Positions 1 through 5,904 of a DNA stretch of 5,959 bases are shown here, piece after piece. Positions within the stretch are counted from its first letter, which is position 1. Every line of letters starts with the position of its first letter. The stretch comes from an uncultured Vogesella sp. GTDB taxonomy: Bacteria; Pseudomonadota; Gammaproteobacteria; Burkholderiales; Chromobacteriaceae. Below the pieces are notes generated by a model. That model searched no databases. It saw only the letters and a program-made list of their open reading frames with translations, and was not told where the DNA came from. The position numbers and the translations under genes were made by a program. The DNA is taken from assembly GCA_946479405.1 (NCBI GenBank), contig CAMLGD010000201.1, positions 1 to 5,959 of the forward strand. Direction: 5' to 3'.

Positions 1-261
1 TTCGGCTTGGGTTATGCCGCGCTGCCTTCCCTTCGCGCCGAAAGCGCCGAGCAATCCAAAGCCATACTGCAGGCGGTGCTGGCCGGCGAAACTGGGCCGG
101 CACGCGACATCGTGCTGCTGAATGCGGCGGCAGCCATCTACACTTCTGGTATTGCGGCCAACCTGCAAGAAGGGGTGGCCATGGCCCGCTCCGCTATCGA
201 CGGTGGCAAGGCGCAGCAGAAGCTGGATGAACTGGTAGCGTTGTCACGCTCCTTTGTCTGA
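1..261 (+). CDS. trpD: anthranilate phosphoribosyltransferase TrpD, C-terminal part (5' truncated by window)
   Basis: The frame is open from base 1 and ends at TGA 259-261, giving the last 86 residues of a protein whose N-terminal three quarters lie outside the window. TrpD transfers a phosphoribosyl group from PRPP to anthranilate, the second step of tryptophan synthesis, in the cytoplasm. The visible part carries the typical C-terminal pattern of the family: a segment around residues 33-50 reading ARDIVLLNAAAAIYTSG, then a helix with NLQEGVAMARSAIDGGKA and a short LDELVALS tail. The PRPP-binding glycine-rich motif is not in view. An in-frame TTG at base 7 is not the start, because homology continues through it to the window edge. 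An intrinsic terminator follows 15 nt after the stop, which suggests that trpD ends its transcription unit. Identification rests on recognising the family tail. Confidence 0.9.
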   Translation, partial: FGLGYAALPSLRAESAEQSKAILQAVLAGETGPARDIVLLNAAAAIYTSGIAANLQEGVAMARSAIDGGKAQQKLDELVALSRSFV

Positions 262-275
262 GTCGCCCTGCCCCA

Positions 276-307
276 CGCTGCCGGCGCTGACCGGCGGCGC
301 ATTTTTT
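276..307 (+). terminator. intrinsic terminator after trpD, very close to the next start codon
   Basis: The arms at 276-284 (CGCTGCCGG) and 291-299 (CCGGCGGCG) form a 9-bp GC-rich stem with one G-T pair and a 6-nt loop. Two bases later comes T6 at 302-307. This is a textbook factor-independent terminator for trpD. The T run ends only 12 nt before the preferred ATG (320) of the next gene. Confidence 0.8.
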
Positions 308-319
308 GAGACGTACCGT

Positions 320-1708
320 ATGGATTTTCCCGTCATGACTATCGCTGCATCCATCTTTAAGGCTTACGACATCCGTGGTGTCGTGGGTGGCACGCTGACA
401 GCCGAGGCCGCCTTTCAGATCGGCCGTGCCATCGGCTCCGAAGCGCGTGAGCGCAATGTCAGCACCATCTGTATTGGCCGTGACGGCCGCTTGTCCGGCC
501 CGGAGCTGACCGGTGCCTTGTCGGATGGCATTCGCGCTACCGGTGTGGATGTGATCGACGTTGGTCGCGTGGCGACGCCGATGCTGTATTTCGCGGCCTA
601 TCAGCTGGAAACCTTCTCTGGTGTGATGGTTACCGGCAGTCACAACCCGCCGGATTACAACGGCTTCAAGATGATGCTGGGTGGGGACACGTTGGCCGGC
701 GACTGGATCCAGAAACTGTACCAGCGCATCGTGAACAACGACTTTGCCAGTGGCCATGGCGGCTACCGCACGCACGACATCGTTGACGAGTACCTGGCGC
801 GTATCCAGGGCGACATCAAGCTGGCGCGCCCGATGAGGGTCGTGGTGGACTGCGGCAATGGTGTGCCGGGCGACTTTGCCCCCGAGTTGTTCCGTGGCCT
901 GGGTTGCGAGGTGCACAAGCTGTTCTGCGAGGTGGATGGCACCTTCCCTAACCACCACCCGGATCCGGCCAAGCCGGAAAATCTGCAGGACGTGATCCAG
1001 ACCTTGCGCGACACCGATGCTGAAATCGGCTTGGCCTTCGATGGTGATGGCGACCGTCTCGGCGTGGTGACCAAGGACGGCAACATCATCTGGCCTGACC
1101 GGCAGCTGATCCTGTTTGCGCAGGATGTACTGAGCCGCCAGCCAGGCTGCAAGATCATCTATGACGTGAAGTGCACTCGCCTGTTGGCGCCGGCCATTCG
1201 CGCCGCGGGCGGTGAGCCGCTGATCAACCGTACCGGCCACAGCTTCATGAAGGCGGCGTTGAAGGAGCATCCGGACGCCGGCCTGGCCGGCGAAATGTCC
1301 GGCCACGTGTTCTTCAAAGAACGCTGGTACGGCTTCGACGATGGTCTGTATGCCGGCGCGCGCTTGCTGGAGATTCTGTCCAAAGTGGCCGACCCGTCCG
1401 CGCTGCTGAATGCACTGCCTAATGCGCTATCCACCCCGGAGCTGAACCTGAAAACCGCAGAAGGCGAAAACCATGCGCTGATCGCCCGTCTGCAGCATAG
1501 TGCTCAGTTCGAAGGTGCCGAGAATATCATCAGCATCGACGGGCTGCGCGTAGAGTACGCCGATGGCTTCGGTCTGATGCGTGCCTCTAACACGACGCCC
1601 GTTATCGTGCTGCGCTTCGAAGCCGACGATGCGGTCGCGCTGGCGCGTATTCAGGACGACTTCCGCCGCGTACTGGCCAAGGAAACCAGCGCAGCGCTGC
1701 CGTTCTGA
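320..1708 (+). CDS. algC: phosphomannomutase/phosphoglucomutase (AlgC family)
   Basis: This 462-residue enzyme of the alpha-D-phosphohexomutase superfamily interconverts the 6-phosphate and 1-phosphate forms of mannose or glucose, feeding GDP-mannose and UDP-glucose for polysaccharide and LPS. All four sites are visible: the phosphoserine loop TGSHNPP with Ser107, the Mg-binding DGDGDR at 241-246 (Asp241, 243, 245), the sugar-specificity loop GEMSGH with Glu325 and Ser327, and the phosphate-binding RASNTTP at 421-427. From memory, Pseudomonas aeruginosa AlgC (about 463 residues) has these sites at nearly the same numbers, so dual mannose/glucose activity is likely but inferred. The start was chosen at ATG 320 because GAG 308-310 lies 9 nt upstream. 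ATG 335 (MTIAAS) also fits, as the conserved fold begins at IFKAYDIRG. A TTG at 254 would add 22 unrelated residues read through the trpD terminator. No promoter of its own is evident. Terminator-like hairpins lie on both sides. Confidence 0.93.
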   Translation: MDFPVMTIAASIFKAYDIRGVVGGTLTAEAAFQIGRAIGSEARERNVSTICIGRDGRLSGPELTGALSDGIRATGVDVIDVGRVATPMLYFAAYQLETFSGVMVTGSHNPPDYNGFKMMLGGDTLAGDWIQKLYQRIVNNDFASGHGGYRTHDIVDEYLARIQGDIKLARPMRVVVDCGNGVPGDFAPELFRGLGCEVHKLFCEVDGTFPNHHPDPAKPENLQDVIQTLRDTDAEIGLAFDGDGDRLGVVTKDGNIIWPDRQLILFAQDVLSRQPGCKIIYDVKCTRLLAPAIRAAGGEPLINRTGHSFMKAALKEHPDAGLAGEMSGHVFFKERWYGFDDGLYAGARLLEILSKVADPSALLNALPNALSTPELNLKTAEGENHALIARLQHSAQFEGAENIISIDGLRVEYADGFGLMRASNTTPVIVLRFEADDAVALARIQDDFRRVLAKETSAALPF

Positions 1709-1753
1709 GCGATAATCGCGCCCGTTGAATGTCACGCGCTGCGCCTGCAGCAC

Positions 1754-1783
1754 AAGGTTGGCCGTGGCCAACCTTTCGTTTTT
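1754..1783 (+). terminator. intrinsic terminator after the phosphohexomutase gene
   Basis: The arms AAGGTTGGC (1754-1762) and GCCAACCTT (1767-1775) pair perfectly over 9 bp around a CGTG loop. They are followed by a broken T tract, TTT at 1774-1776 and T5 at 1779-1783. The stem lies 45 nt after the stop codon. It should act only in the + direction, since no T run follows it on the other strand. Confidence 0.75.
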
Positions 1784-1784
1784 C

Positions 1785-1806
1785 GTGACCCGCCTGCGCG
1801 GGTTAC
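1785..1806 (+). other. second hairpin, in the prmB leader
   Basis: The bases 1785-1793 (GTGACCCGC) and 1798-1806 (GCGGGTTAC) can form a 9-bp stem, including one G-U pair, around a CTGC tetraloop. It begins 1 nt after the T tract of the preceding terminator and ends 10 nt before the prmB ribosome binding site. No clean T run follows, so it is more likely a leader structure than a second terminator. Its role is unknown. Confidence 0.5.
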
Positions 1807-1816
1807 CCTGCTTTTG

Positions 1817-1822
1817 AAAGGA
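1817..1822 (+). promoter_or_regulatory. ribosome binding site that decides the prmB start
   Basis: AAAGGA at 1817-1822 is 5 nt from ATG 1828 but overlaps the alternative in-frame ATG at 1822, leaving that one without a usable Shine-Dalgarno spacing. This favours 1828 as the start. Confidence 0.65.
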
Positions 1823-1827
1823 TGACC

Positions 1828-2778
1828 ATGTACGCACAAGCCGCCAGCAGCTTCCACACCGTGCGCGACCTGCTGCGCTTCGCCGTATCGCGTTTCAATG
1901 ATGCCGCCCTTACCTACGGTCACGGCACCGACAATGCCTATGACGAGGCCGCTTACCTGATCCTGTCGGCCCTGAAATTGCCCATCGACCGATTGGAGCC
2001 GTTCCTGGATGCCAAGCTGCTGGATACTGAAGTCAAAGATGTGGTGGACCTGATCGAGCGCCGTGCCGAAGAGCGTGTGCCAGTGGCCTACCTTACCCAT
2101 GAAGCTTGGCAGGGGGAGTTCAATTTCTACGTCGACGAGCGCGTGATCGTGCCGCGCTCCTTCATCTTCGAGCTGCTGGGTGAGCCGCTGGCACCGTGGA
2201 TCGAGCATCCTGAGCTGGTCAACCGCGCGCTGGACCTGTGCACCGGCTCTGGCTGCCTGGCCATCCAGCTGGCGCATCACTATCCTGACGCCGAAATCGA
2301 CGCGGTAGACATTTCGCTGGATGCGTTGGAAGTGGCCAGCATCAACATCCAGAACTACGGTCTGGAAGACCGCATCCAGCTGATCCACAGCGATCTGGTG
2401 GAAGGCCTGGAAGAGCCGTACGATCTGATTATTTCCAACCCGCCGTACGTTGATGCCGAATCGGTTGAAGCACTGCCGGCGGAATACCTGCACGAGCCGG
2501 AGCTGGCGCTGGGTTCTGGTGAAGACGGCCTGGACGCCACCCATGTGATTCTGCAGAACGCCGCACGCCTGCTTAATCCGCAGGGTGTGCTGCTGGTGGA
2601 AATCGGCCACAATCGCGACGTGCTGGAATCCGCCTACCCCAGTCTGCCGTTTACCTGGATGGAAACCGAAAGCGGTGATGGCTTCGTGTTCCTGCTCACC
2701 CGCGAGGAGTTGGTGGATGCCGGTCTTGGTGACCCGCTGAACGACGACGACTTTGCCGACGTAGTAGCTGACAATTGA
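1828..2778 (+). CDS. prmB: 50S ribosomal protein L3 N5-glutamine methyltransferase PrmB
   Basis: The 316-residue protein is an S-adenosylmethionine-dependent methyltransferase. PrmB modifies a glutamine side chain of ribosomal protein L3 in the cytoplasm and helps 50S assembly. The N-terminal helical substrate-recognition domain covers roughly residues 1-110. The Rossmann-fold catalytic domain follows, with the SAM-binding LDLCTGSGC at 135-143, an acidic strand end AVDIS at 159-163, and the glutamine-binding NPPYVD at 204-209. The segment after NPPY, with EYLHEPELALGSGEDGLD (219-236), matches PrmB better than the release-factor methylase PrmC. Length agrees with the Escherichia coli protein of about 310 residues. 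The start at 1828 is chosen for its ribosome binding site; ATG 1822 would add Met-Thr. The acidic tail DDDFADVVADN is a poorly conserved end. The gene has strong hairpins before and after it, and no clear promoter of its own. Confidence 0.93.
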   Translation: MYAQAASSFHTVRDLLRFAVSRFNDAALTYGHGTDNAYDEAAYLILSALKLPIDRLEPFLDAKLLDTEVKDVVDLIERRAEERVPVAYLTHEAWQGEFNFYVDERVIVPRSFIFELLGEPLAPWIEHPELVNRALDLCTGSGCLAIQLAHHYPDAEIDAVDISLDALEVASINIQNYGLEDRIQLIHSDLVEGLEEPYDLIISNPPYVDAESVEALPAEYLHEPELALGSGEDGLDATHVILQNAARLLNPQGVLLVEIGHNRDVLESAYPSLPFTWMETESGDGFVFLLTREELVDAGLGDPLNDDDFADVVADN

Positions 2779-2797
2779 GATTGTCCGTAGGTTGACT

Positions 2798-2824
2798 AAA
2801 GGCCGGGCAATGCCCGGCCTTTTT
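2798..2824 (+). terminator. intrinsic terminator after prmB
   Basis: The arms AAAGGCCGGGC (2798-2808) and GCCCGGCCTTT (2812-2822) make a perfect 11-bp stem with a 3-nt loop, and T5 covers 2820-2824. It starts 20 nt after the prmB stop. The A run on the 5' side means that it could also work weakly on the - strand. Confidence 0.9.
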
Positions 2825-2873
2825 GCTGTACAACGGAAAGTGCTGTGGCATCGCGGCCCTGTCCAGTAGGCCA

Positions 2874-2902
2874 TTGACACGGCGACTGGAGAGGTCGAGT
2901 AT
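2874..2902 (+). promoter_or_regulatory. probable sigma-70 promoter of cdd
   Basis: A perfect -35 box TTGACA at 2874-2879 is followed, after exactly 17 bp, by GAGTAT at 2897-2902, which matches 3 of 6 bases of the -10 consensus including the key A2 and T6. Initiation would fall near 2909, giving a leader of about 20 nt with AAGGA at 2917-2921, 8 nt from the cdd ATG. The site lies downstream of the prmB terminator, as expected for an independent cdd transcript. The weak -10 limits confidence. Confidence 0.55.
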
Positions 2903-2929
2903 CGCGCCCCCATTTCAAGGACAACGCTC

Positions 2930-3334
2930 ATGACTCATGCCATTCCCTGGGAAGAACTGGAAAAACAGGCGCGAGCCGCCGCCAAACAGGCTTATGTACC
3001 CTATAGTCGCTTTGCCGTAGGTGCCGCGCTGCTGACCAGCGACGGTCGCATCGTGCGCGGCTGCAATGTAGAGAACGCATCCTATGGCCTGACCAACTGT
3101 GCCGAGCGTACTGCCATCTTCACGGCTCGTGCAGATGGCATGAGCGAAGTGCTTGCCATCTGCATTTATACGCCTACCAGCGCGCCCACCCCCCCCTGCG
3201 GTGCCTGCCGCCAGGTGTTGAACGAATTCGGCCCGAGCATGGCGGTGCGCACCATCTGCGATGGTGCCGAACAAGTTAACGCCACGCTGAGCGAACTGTT
3301 ACCTGGTGCCTTTGGCCCGAAAAACCTGGCCTGA
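2930..3334 (+). CDS. cdd: cytidine deaminase
   Basis: This 134-residue protein is the short, homotetrameric type of cytidine deaminase, which hydrolyses cytidine and deoxycytidine to uridine and deoxyuridine with release of ammonia in pyrimidine salvage. The zinc site is complete: Cys57-Ala-Glu59 in NCAERTA, and PCGACRQ at 89-95 with Cys90 and Cys93. Cys57, Cys90 and Cys93 should hold the zinc, and Glu59 acts as the proton shuttle. The substrate-binding segment YSRFAVGAAL (25-34) and the NVENASYGLTNCAE stretch (46-59) are typical. The long two-domain dimeric form found in Escherichia coli is about twice this size. The start at ATG 2930 has AAGGA 8 nt upstream. A run of eight C residues at 3189-3196 encodes Thr87-Pro88-Pro89 just before Cys90; the frame is intact here. 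The gene converges on tilS, with a shared terminator between. Confidence 0.95.
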   Translation: MTHAIPWEELEKQARAAAKQAYVPYSRFAVGAALLTSDGRIVRGCNVENASYGLTNCAERTAIFTARADGMSEVLAICIYTPTSAPTPPCGACRQVLNEFGPSMAVRTICDGAEQVNATLSELLPGAFGPKNLA

Positions 3335-3351
3335 GCCCGCGGCTAGCCAGT

Positions 3352-3393
3352 AAAAGAACCGCCGCATTTCCGATCTGGAGTGCGGCGGTTTTT
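3352..3393. terminator. bidirectional intrinsic terminator between cdd and tilS
   Basis: The arms AACCGCCGCA (3357-3366) and TGCGGCGGTT (3381-3390) form a perfect 10-bp stem with a 14-nt loop. On the + strand T5 covers 3389-3393, followed by G and four more T, serving cdd. On the - strand the stem is followed by TTCTTTTA (bases 3358 down to 3351), serving tilS, whose stop is 24 nt before the stem. It lies in an 80-bp gap between convergent genes, exactly where one shared terminator is expected. Confidence 0.88.
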
Positions 3394-3414
3394 GTTTTGC
3401 GGGCCAGTACTAAA

Positions 3415-4737
3415 TCAGCGACGGCTCACCGCCGCCGGCAGCCACTGCGGCCACCAGCCGCCATCCTCCAACCCTACCTCGGCCAGCGCTACGCCGGGCA
3501 CGCCCAGTAACTCGCCATCGGCTGTGCGCAGTCGCGGCCAATCGGCACGCAACAGGGCTGGTACCGCCTGTTCCTGGAACAGCTTCTTGATGGCCTTGCG
3601 GCCAACTTTGAGCGGCAAAACCTCGCTGTCTTGTCGCGCCGACAGTAGCAGCGCCCGCCCCTGCCAGTCTGCCGGCAGGCCATGCCCACGCTGCCAGCAC
3701 AATTTGCCGTGCGCGCCATGCCAGTCTTCGCCCACCCGGCATGCTTGCGGCCATGGCGGCGCAGTCGCCAGCGTCCGGGCGCGTCGCAGCTCGCCACGGT
3801 AGCCGTAGAGTTCGCCGGACGGCAGCGATAGTCGCGCTGCTTCGCCGGATGTCAGTGCCGCCAGCAGGTTGTCGAGTGCCTCCGGTGTCGGCAGCGACCA
3901 GCCCGCCAGCGTCAGCCAGTGCAACAGCAGATTGCGTTGTCGTGACGGGCTCAGTGCCAGCAGGGTGGCCAGCAGCAAGCCATCACCACTGCCTGCCCGC
4001 TGCAAGTCCAGCGCTGCCATATCATTCAGTATCGCCGCTGCATCGGCCATGCGCTGTGCACTGCGCTGCAGTTGCGCATCCAGCTGCGGTAGCCGTTGCC
4101 GCAATGCCGGCAGTGCTTCCAGTCGCAGATAGTTACGCAGGTAGTTGGCCGCATCGGTGTTGGAATCGTCTTCTACCCATTGCAGGCCATGTGCCTCGGC
4201 ATACTGGCGTAGAGTGCTGCGGCCAACCTGCAGCAGCGGCCGCCACAGGGTTTTGCCCTGCCAGTCGCGGCTAGGCGGCATGGCTGCCAGCGCACGCGGG
4301 CCACCGCCGCGCAGCAATTGCAGTAGCACGGTTTCGACCTGGTCGTCGGCGTGCTGTGCCAATGCCACAATCGCCGCCGGAGACTTGGCAAAGGCCCGGT
4401 AACGCGCCGTACGTGCCACAGCTTCCAGGCTCTGCCCGCCAGTACGCTGCAAGCTCACGCGCTCGATTCGCAACGGCACGCCATGCCGTGCGCACAGTTG
4501 GCCGCAAAATGCGGCCCAGTCATCGGCATGCCGGCTGATGCCGTGATGCACATGCACCGCCCTTAGCGCCGGGCCGTCTGCTTCGTCCCGCCAGCGACAC
4601 AGCAGATGCAGCAGTACGCAGGAGTCCAGTCCGCCGGACAGGGCTAGCTCCAAATGACAAAGGCCGGACAAATTGTCCGGCCAGTGGGCGATCAGCTGTG
4701 GCAGCAGGTCAGGCTGCATCTTCCTTGAAGCGGCCAT
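3415..4737 (-). CDS. tilS: tRNA(Ile)-lysidine synthetase TilS
   Basis: TilS uses ATP and lysine to convert C34 of the CAU anticodon of tRNA-Ile2 into lysidine, which switches both charging and decoding from Met/AUG to Ile/AUA. It is normally essential. The 440-residue product shows the N-type PP-loop SGGLDS (34-39), HADDQVET (129-136), [11 protein letters not shown] (143-153), and the [18 protein letters not shown] segment (188-205). A central substrate domain follows at about 250-320. The C-terminal tRNA-binding domain carries [19 protein letters not shown] (379-397). Length fits Escherichia coli TilS at about 432. The start is uncertain: ATG 4737 overlaps accA by 29 nt and has only a weak GAG nearby, while ATG 4719 (MQPDLL) overlaps by 11 nt with AAGG 3 nt before it. 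Either way the gene is coupled to accA and lacks its own promoter. A 21-bp palindrome sits in codons 19-25. Confidence 0.93.
   Translation of the reverse strand: MAASRKMQPDLLPQLIAHWPDNLSGLCHLELALSGGLDSCVLLHLLCRWRDEADGPALRAVHVHHGISRHADDWAAFCGQLCARHGVPLRIERVSLQRTGGQSLEAVARTARYRAFAKSPAAIVALAQHADDQVETVLLQLLRGGGPRALAAMPPSRDWQGKTLWRPLLQVGRSTLRQYAEAHGLQWVEDDSNTDAANYLRNYLRLEALPALRQRLPQLDAQLQRSAQRMADAAAILNDMAALDLQRAGSGDGLLLATLLALSPSRQRNLLLHWLTLAGWSLPTPEALDNLLAALTSGEAARLSLPSGELYGYRGELRRARTLATAPPWPQACRVGEDWHGAHGKLCWQRGHGLPADWQGRALLLSARQDSEVLPLKVGRKAIKKLFQEQAVPALLRADWPRLRTADGELLGVPGVALAEVGLEDGGWWPQWLPAAVSRR
4662..4682 (-). repeat. 21-bp palindrome / hairpin inside the 5' end of tilS
   Basis: GGCCGGACAA (4662-4671) and TTGTCCGGCC (4673-4682) are perfect inverted repeats around a single central base. 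On the - strand the stem begins 26 nt after the accA stop and is followed by CCTTTGTCATTT, a weak T-rich stretch. It encodes the WPDNLSG residues of TilS (19-25), a stretch with no catalytic motif before the PP-loop. By position and form it resembles an accA terminator or attenuator embedded in coding sequence. Chance cannot be ruled out, although a 10-bp perfect arm is long. Confidence 0.7.
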
Positions 4738-5674
4738 AGCTCATCAGGCGATCGAAGCGGGTTTTCAGTAGCTCGGTAACATCGCGGCTGCTGGCTTCCT
4801 TCAGTTGTTCCTGCAGTACGCGCTTCAGAGCGGCCATCATCGCCGGGTGGTCGCGGTGAGCGCCGCCCAGCGGCTCATTGATCACGCGGTCAATCAGCCC
4901 CAGCGATTTCAGACGCGGAGCGGTGATGCCCAACGCTTCGGCGGCTTCGGATGCGCGTTCGGCAGTCTTCCACAGGATGGACGCGCAGCCTTCCGGCGAA
5001 ATGACCGAGTAGGTGGAGTACTGCAGCATGTTGACGTAGTCGCCTACGGCAATGGCCAGCGCGCCACCGGAGCCGCCCTCGCCGATGACAGTAACAATCA
5101 CCGGCACCTTCAGGCGCGCCATCTCGTACAGGTTGCGGCCAATAGCCTCGGACTGGCCGCGCTCTTCTGCGCCAATGCCGGGGTACGCGCCCGGAGTGTC
5201 AACAAAAGTAATGATGGGCAGGCCAAACTTTTCGGCGGTACGCATCAGGCGCAGCGCCTTGCGATAGCCTTCCGGACGTGGCATGCCAAAGTTGCGGTAA
5301 ATCTTTTCTTTGGTGTCACGGCCCTTCTGATGGCCAATCACCATTACCGACTGGCCATTGAAACGCGCCAGGCCGCCGACAATTGCCGGGTCATCGGCAT
5401 AAGCGCGGTCGCCGTGTAGTTCCTGAAAGTCGGTAAACAGGCTGCCAAGGTAATCCAGGGTGTACGGACGTTGCGGGTGACGTGCCACGATGGCAATTTG
5501 CGAAGGCGTCAGTTTGCTATATAGGGTCTTGGTCAGTTCCTGACTCTTCTTCTGCAAACGGGCAATCTCTTCCGAGATATCGAGGACCGAATCGTCTTGG
5601 ACGAAACGCAATTCCTCTATCTTGTTCTCGAGCTCGGCAATCGGCTGCTCAAAATCAAGAAAGGTCGGCTTCAT
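4709..5674 (-). CDS. accA: acetyl-CoA carboxylase carboxyltransferase subunit alpha AccA
   Basis: AccA pairs with AccD in the A2B2 carboxyltransferase that moves CO2 from carboxybiotin on AccB to acetyl-CoA, making malonyl-CoA, the committed step of fatty acid synthesis. The 321-residue length matches Escherichia coli AccA (319). An N-terminal helical segment (about 8-55, LENKIEELR to QKKSQELTK) precedes the crotonase-like fold. Family signatures are [19 protein letters not shown] (114-132), [20 protein letters not shown] (159-178), the oxyanion-type [11 protein letters not shown] (198-208) and [15 protein letters not shown] (222-236). The start is ATG 5674, giving the standard [16 protein letters not shown] opening. 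ATG 5713 would add 13 residues not seen in the family. GGAA lies about 8 nt upstream as a modest ribosome binding site. tilS begins inside the 3' end. accA is the first gene of a two-gene unit divergent from tRNA-Val. Confidence 0.96.
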   Translation of the reverse strand: MKPTFLDFEQPIAELENKIEELRFVQDDSVLDISEEIARLQKKSQELTKTLYSKLTPSQIAIVARHPQRPYTLDYLGSLFTDFQELHGDRAYADDPAIVGGLARFNGQSVMVIGHQKGRDTKEKIYRNFGMPRPEGYRKALRLMRTAEKFGLPIITFVDTPGAYPGIGAEERGQSEAIGRNLYEMARLKVPVIVTVIGEGGSGGALAIAVGDYVNMLQYSTYSVISPEGCASILWKTAERASEAAEALGITAPRLKSLGLIDRVINEPLGGAHRDHPAMMAALKRVLQEQLKEASSRDVTELLKTRFDRLMSYGRFKEDAA

Positions 5675-5749
5675 GCTTAGGTTCCGATTAGGGACAATCG
5701 AGCAATGATACATGAGCGTTTTGCATCACGCACCACCCTGTCCGACAAA

Positions 5750-5762
5750 ATGCCCAGGGCAT
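5750..5762. repeat. 13-bp palindrome upstream of accA
   Basis: ATGCCC and GGGCAT are perfect 6-bp inverted repeats around a single A. The element is 76 nt upstream of the accA start codon and just downstream of the candidate accA -10 box at 5765-5770. That is where an operator would sit, but I do not recognise a regulator for it. Confidence 0.4.
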
Positions 5763-5764
5763 CA

Positions 5765-5791
5765 TTAATAGCAAAAACAGACGCTTGAAAA
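5765..5791 (-). promoter_or_regulatory. possible promoter of accA-tilS
   Basis: Reading the - strand, TGCTATTAA (5773 down to 5765) fits an extended -10 (TG, one base, then a hexamer with 4 of 6 matches). TTTTCA (5791 to 5786) is a -35-like hexamer with 4 of 6 matches at about 15-16 bp. Initiation would be near 5757, leaving a leader of about 83 nt that includes the 13-bp palindrome. A second -10-like TATCAT at 5710-5705 has no matching -35. Both are weak, so this is a candidate only. Confidence 0.3.
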
Positions 5792-5810
5792 TTTGCATGC
5801 AAAAATTTGC
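5788..5810. repeat. overlapping palindrome and direct repeat in the accA/tRNA-Val gap
   Basis: The 12-bp perfect palindrome TTTGCATGCAAA covers 5792-5803. It overlaps two exact copies of AAAATTTGC, at 5788-5796 and 5802-5810, 14 bp apart. The AT-rich stretch 5795-5815 lies about 40-60 bp before the expected tRNA start, where an UP element or a Fis-type activator site often occurs. A function in tRNA promoter activation is inference. Confidence 0.5.
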
Positions 5811-5819
5811 GAATAGCCC

Positions 5820-5848
5820 TTGCAGGCCCGCCGTTGCTGTGTTTTAAT
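5820..5848 (+). promoter_or_regulatory. promoter of the tRNA-Val transcript
   Basis: TTGCAG at 5820-5825 (3 of 6) and TTTAAT at 5843-5848 (5 of 6) are separated by exactly 17 bp. The bases after the -10 box, GCCTCCTCGC at 5851-5860, form a GC-rich discriminator of the kind found at stringently controlled stable-RNA promoters. Initiation near 5855 would leave a leader of about 50 nt for RNase P to remove. An AT-rich stretch lies upstream. Confidence 0.6.
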
Positions 5849-5904
5849 TCGCCTCCTCGCTGAACGACGCAGCAAAAAAGCACTAGTTCAGCAGCCAGAT
5901 TTCA

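Noticed and set aside
254..319. TTG start at 254 for the phosphohexomutase, overlapping trpD by 8 nt
   Set aside because: It would add 22 residues unlike the family and translate through a clear terminator. ATG 320 or 335 gives the expected length.
194..1306. 370-residue open frame on the - strand opposite the phosphohexomutase gene
   Set aside because: It is an antisense shadow of a gene whose catalytic motifs are all intact. The translation is rich in His, Gln, Arg and Val with no recognisable domain, as expected from GC-rich third positions.
1711..1716. GATAAT resembling a -10 box for prmB
   Set aside because: No -35-like hexamer lies 15-19 bp upstream, and any transcript from it would meet the terminator at 1754-1783 straight away.
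1732..2931. 399-residue open frame on the - strand covering prmB
   Set aside because: It is antisense to a complete, well-recognised prmB, crosses its terminator and the cdd promoter, and shows no family motif.
3741..4274. + strand open frames opposite tilS
   Set aside because: Low-complexity Ala/Ser/Pro/Cys-rich translations with no motif, opposite an intact TilS.
4805..5419. 204-residue + strand open frame opposite accA
   Set aside because: It is a shadow of accA, with no recognisable domain and no ribosome binding site worth noting.
5677..5883. 68-residue - strand open frame upstream of accA
   Set aside because: It spans the promoters and palindromes of the accA/tRNA-Val gap and has no family resemblance. 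The gap has non-coding features that explain it better.
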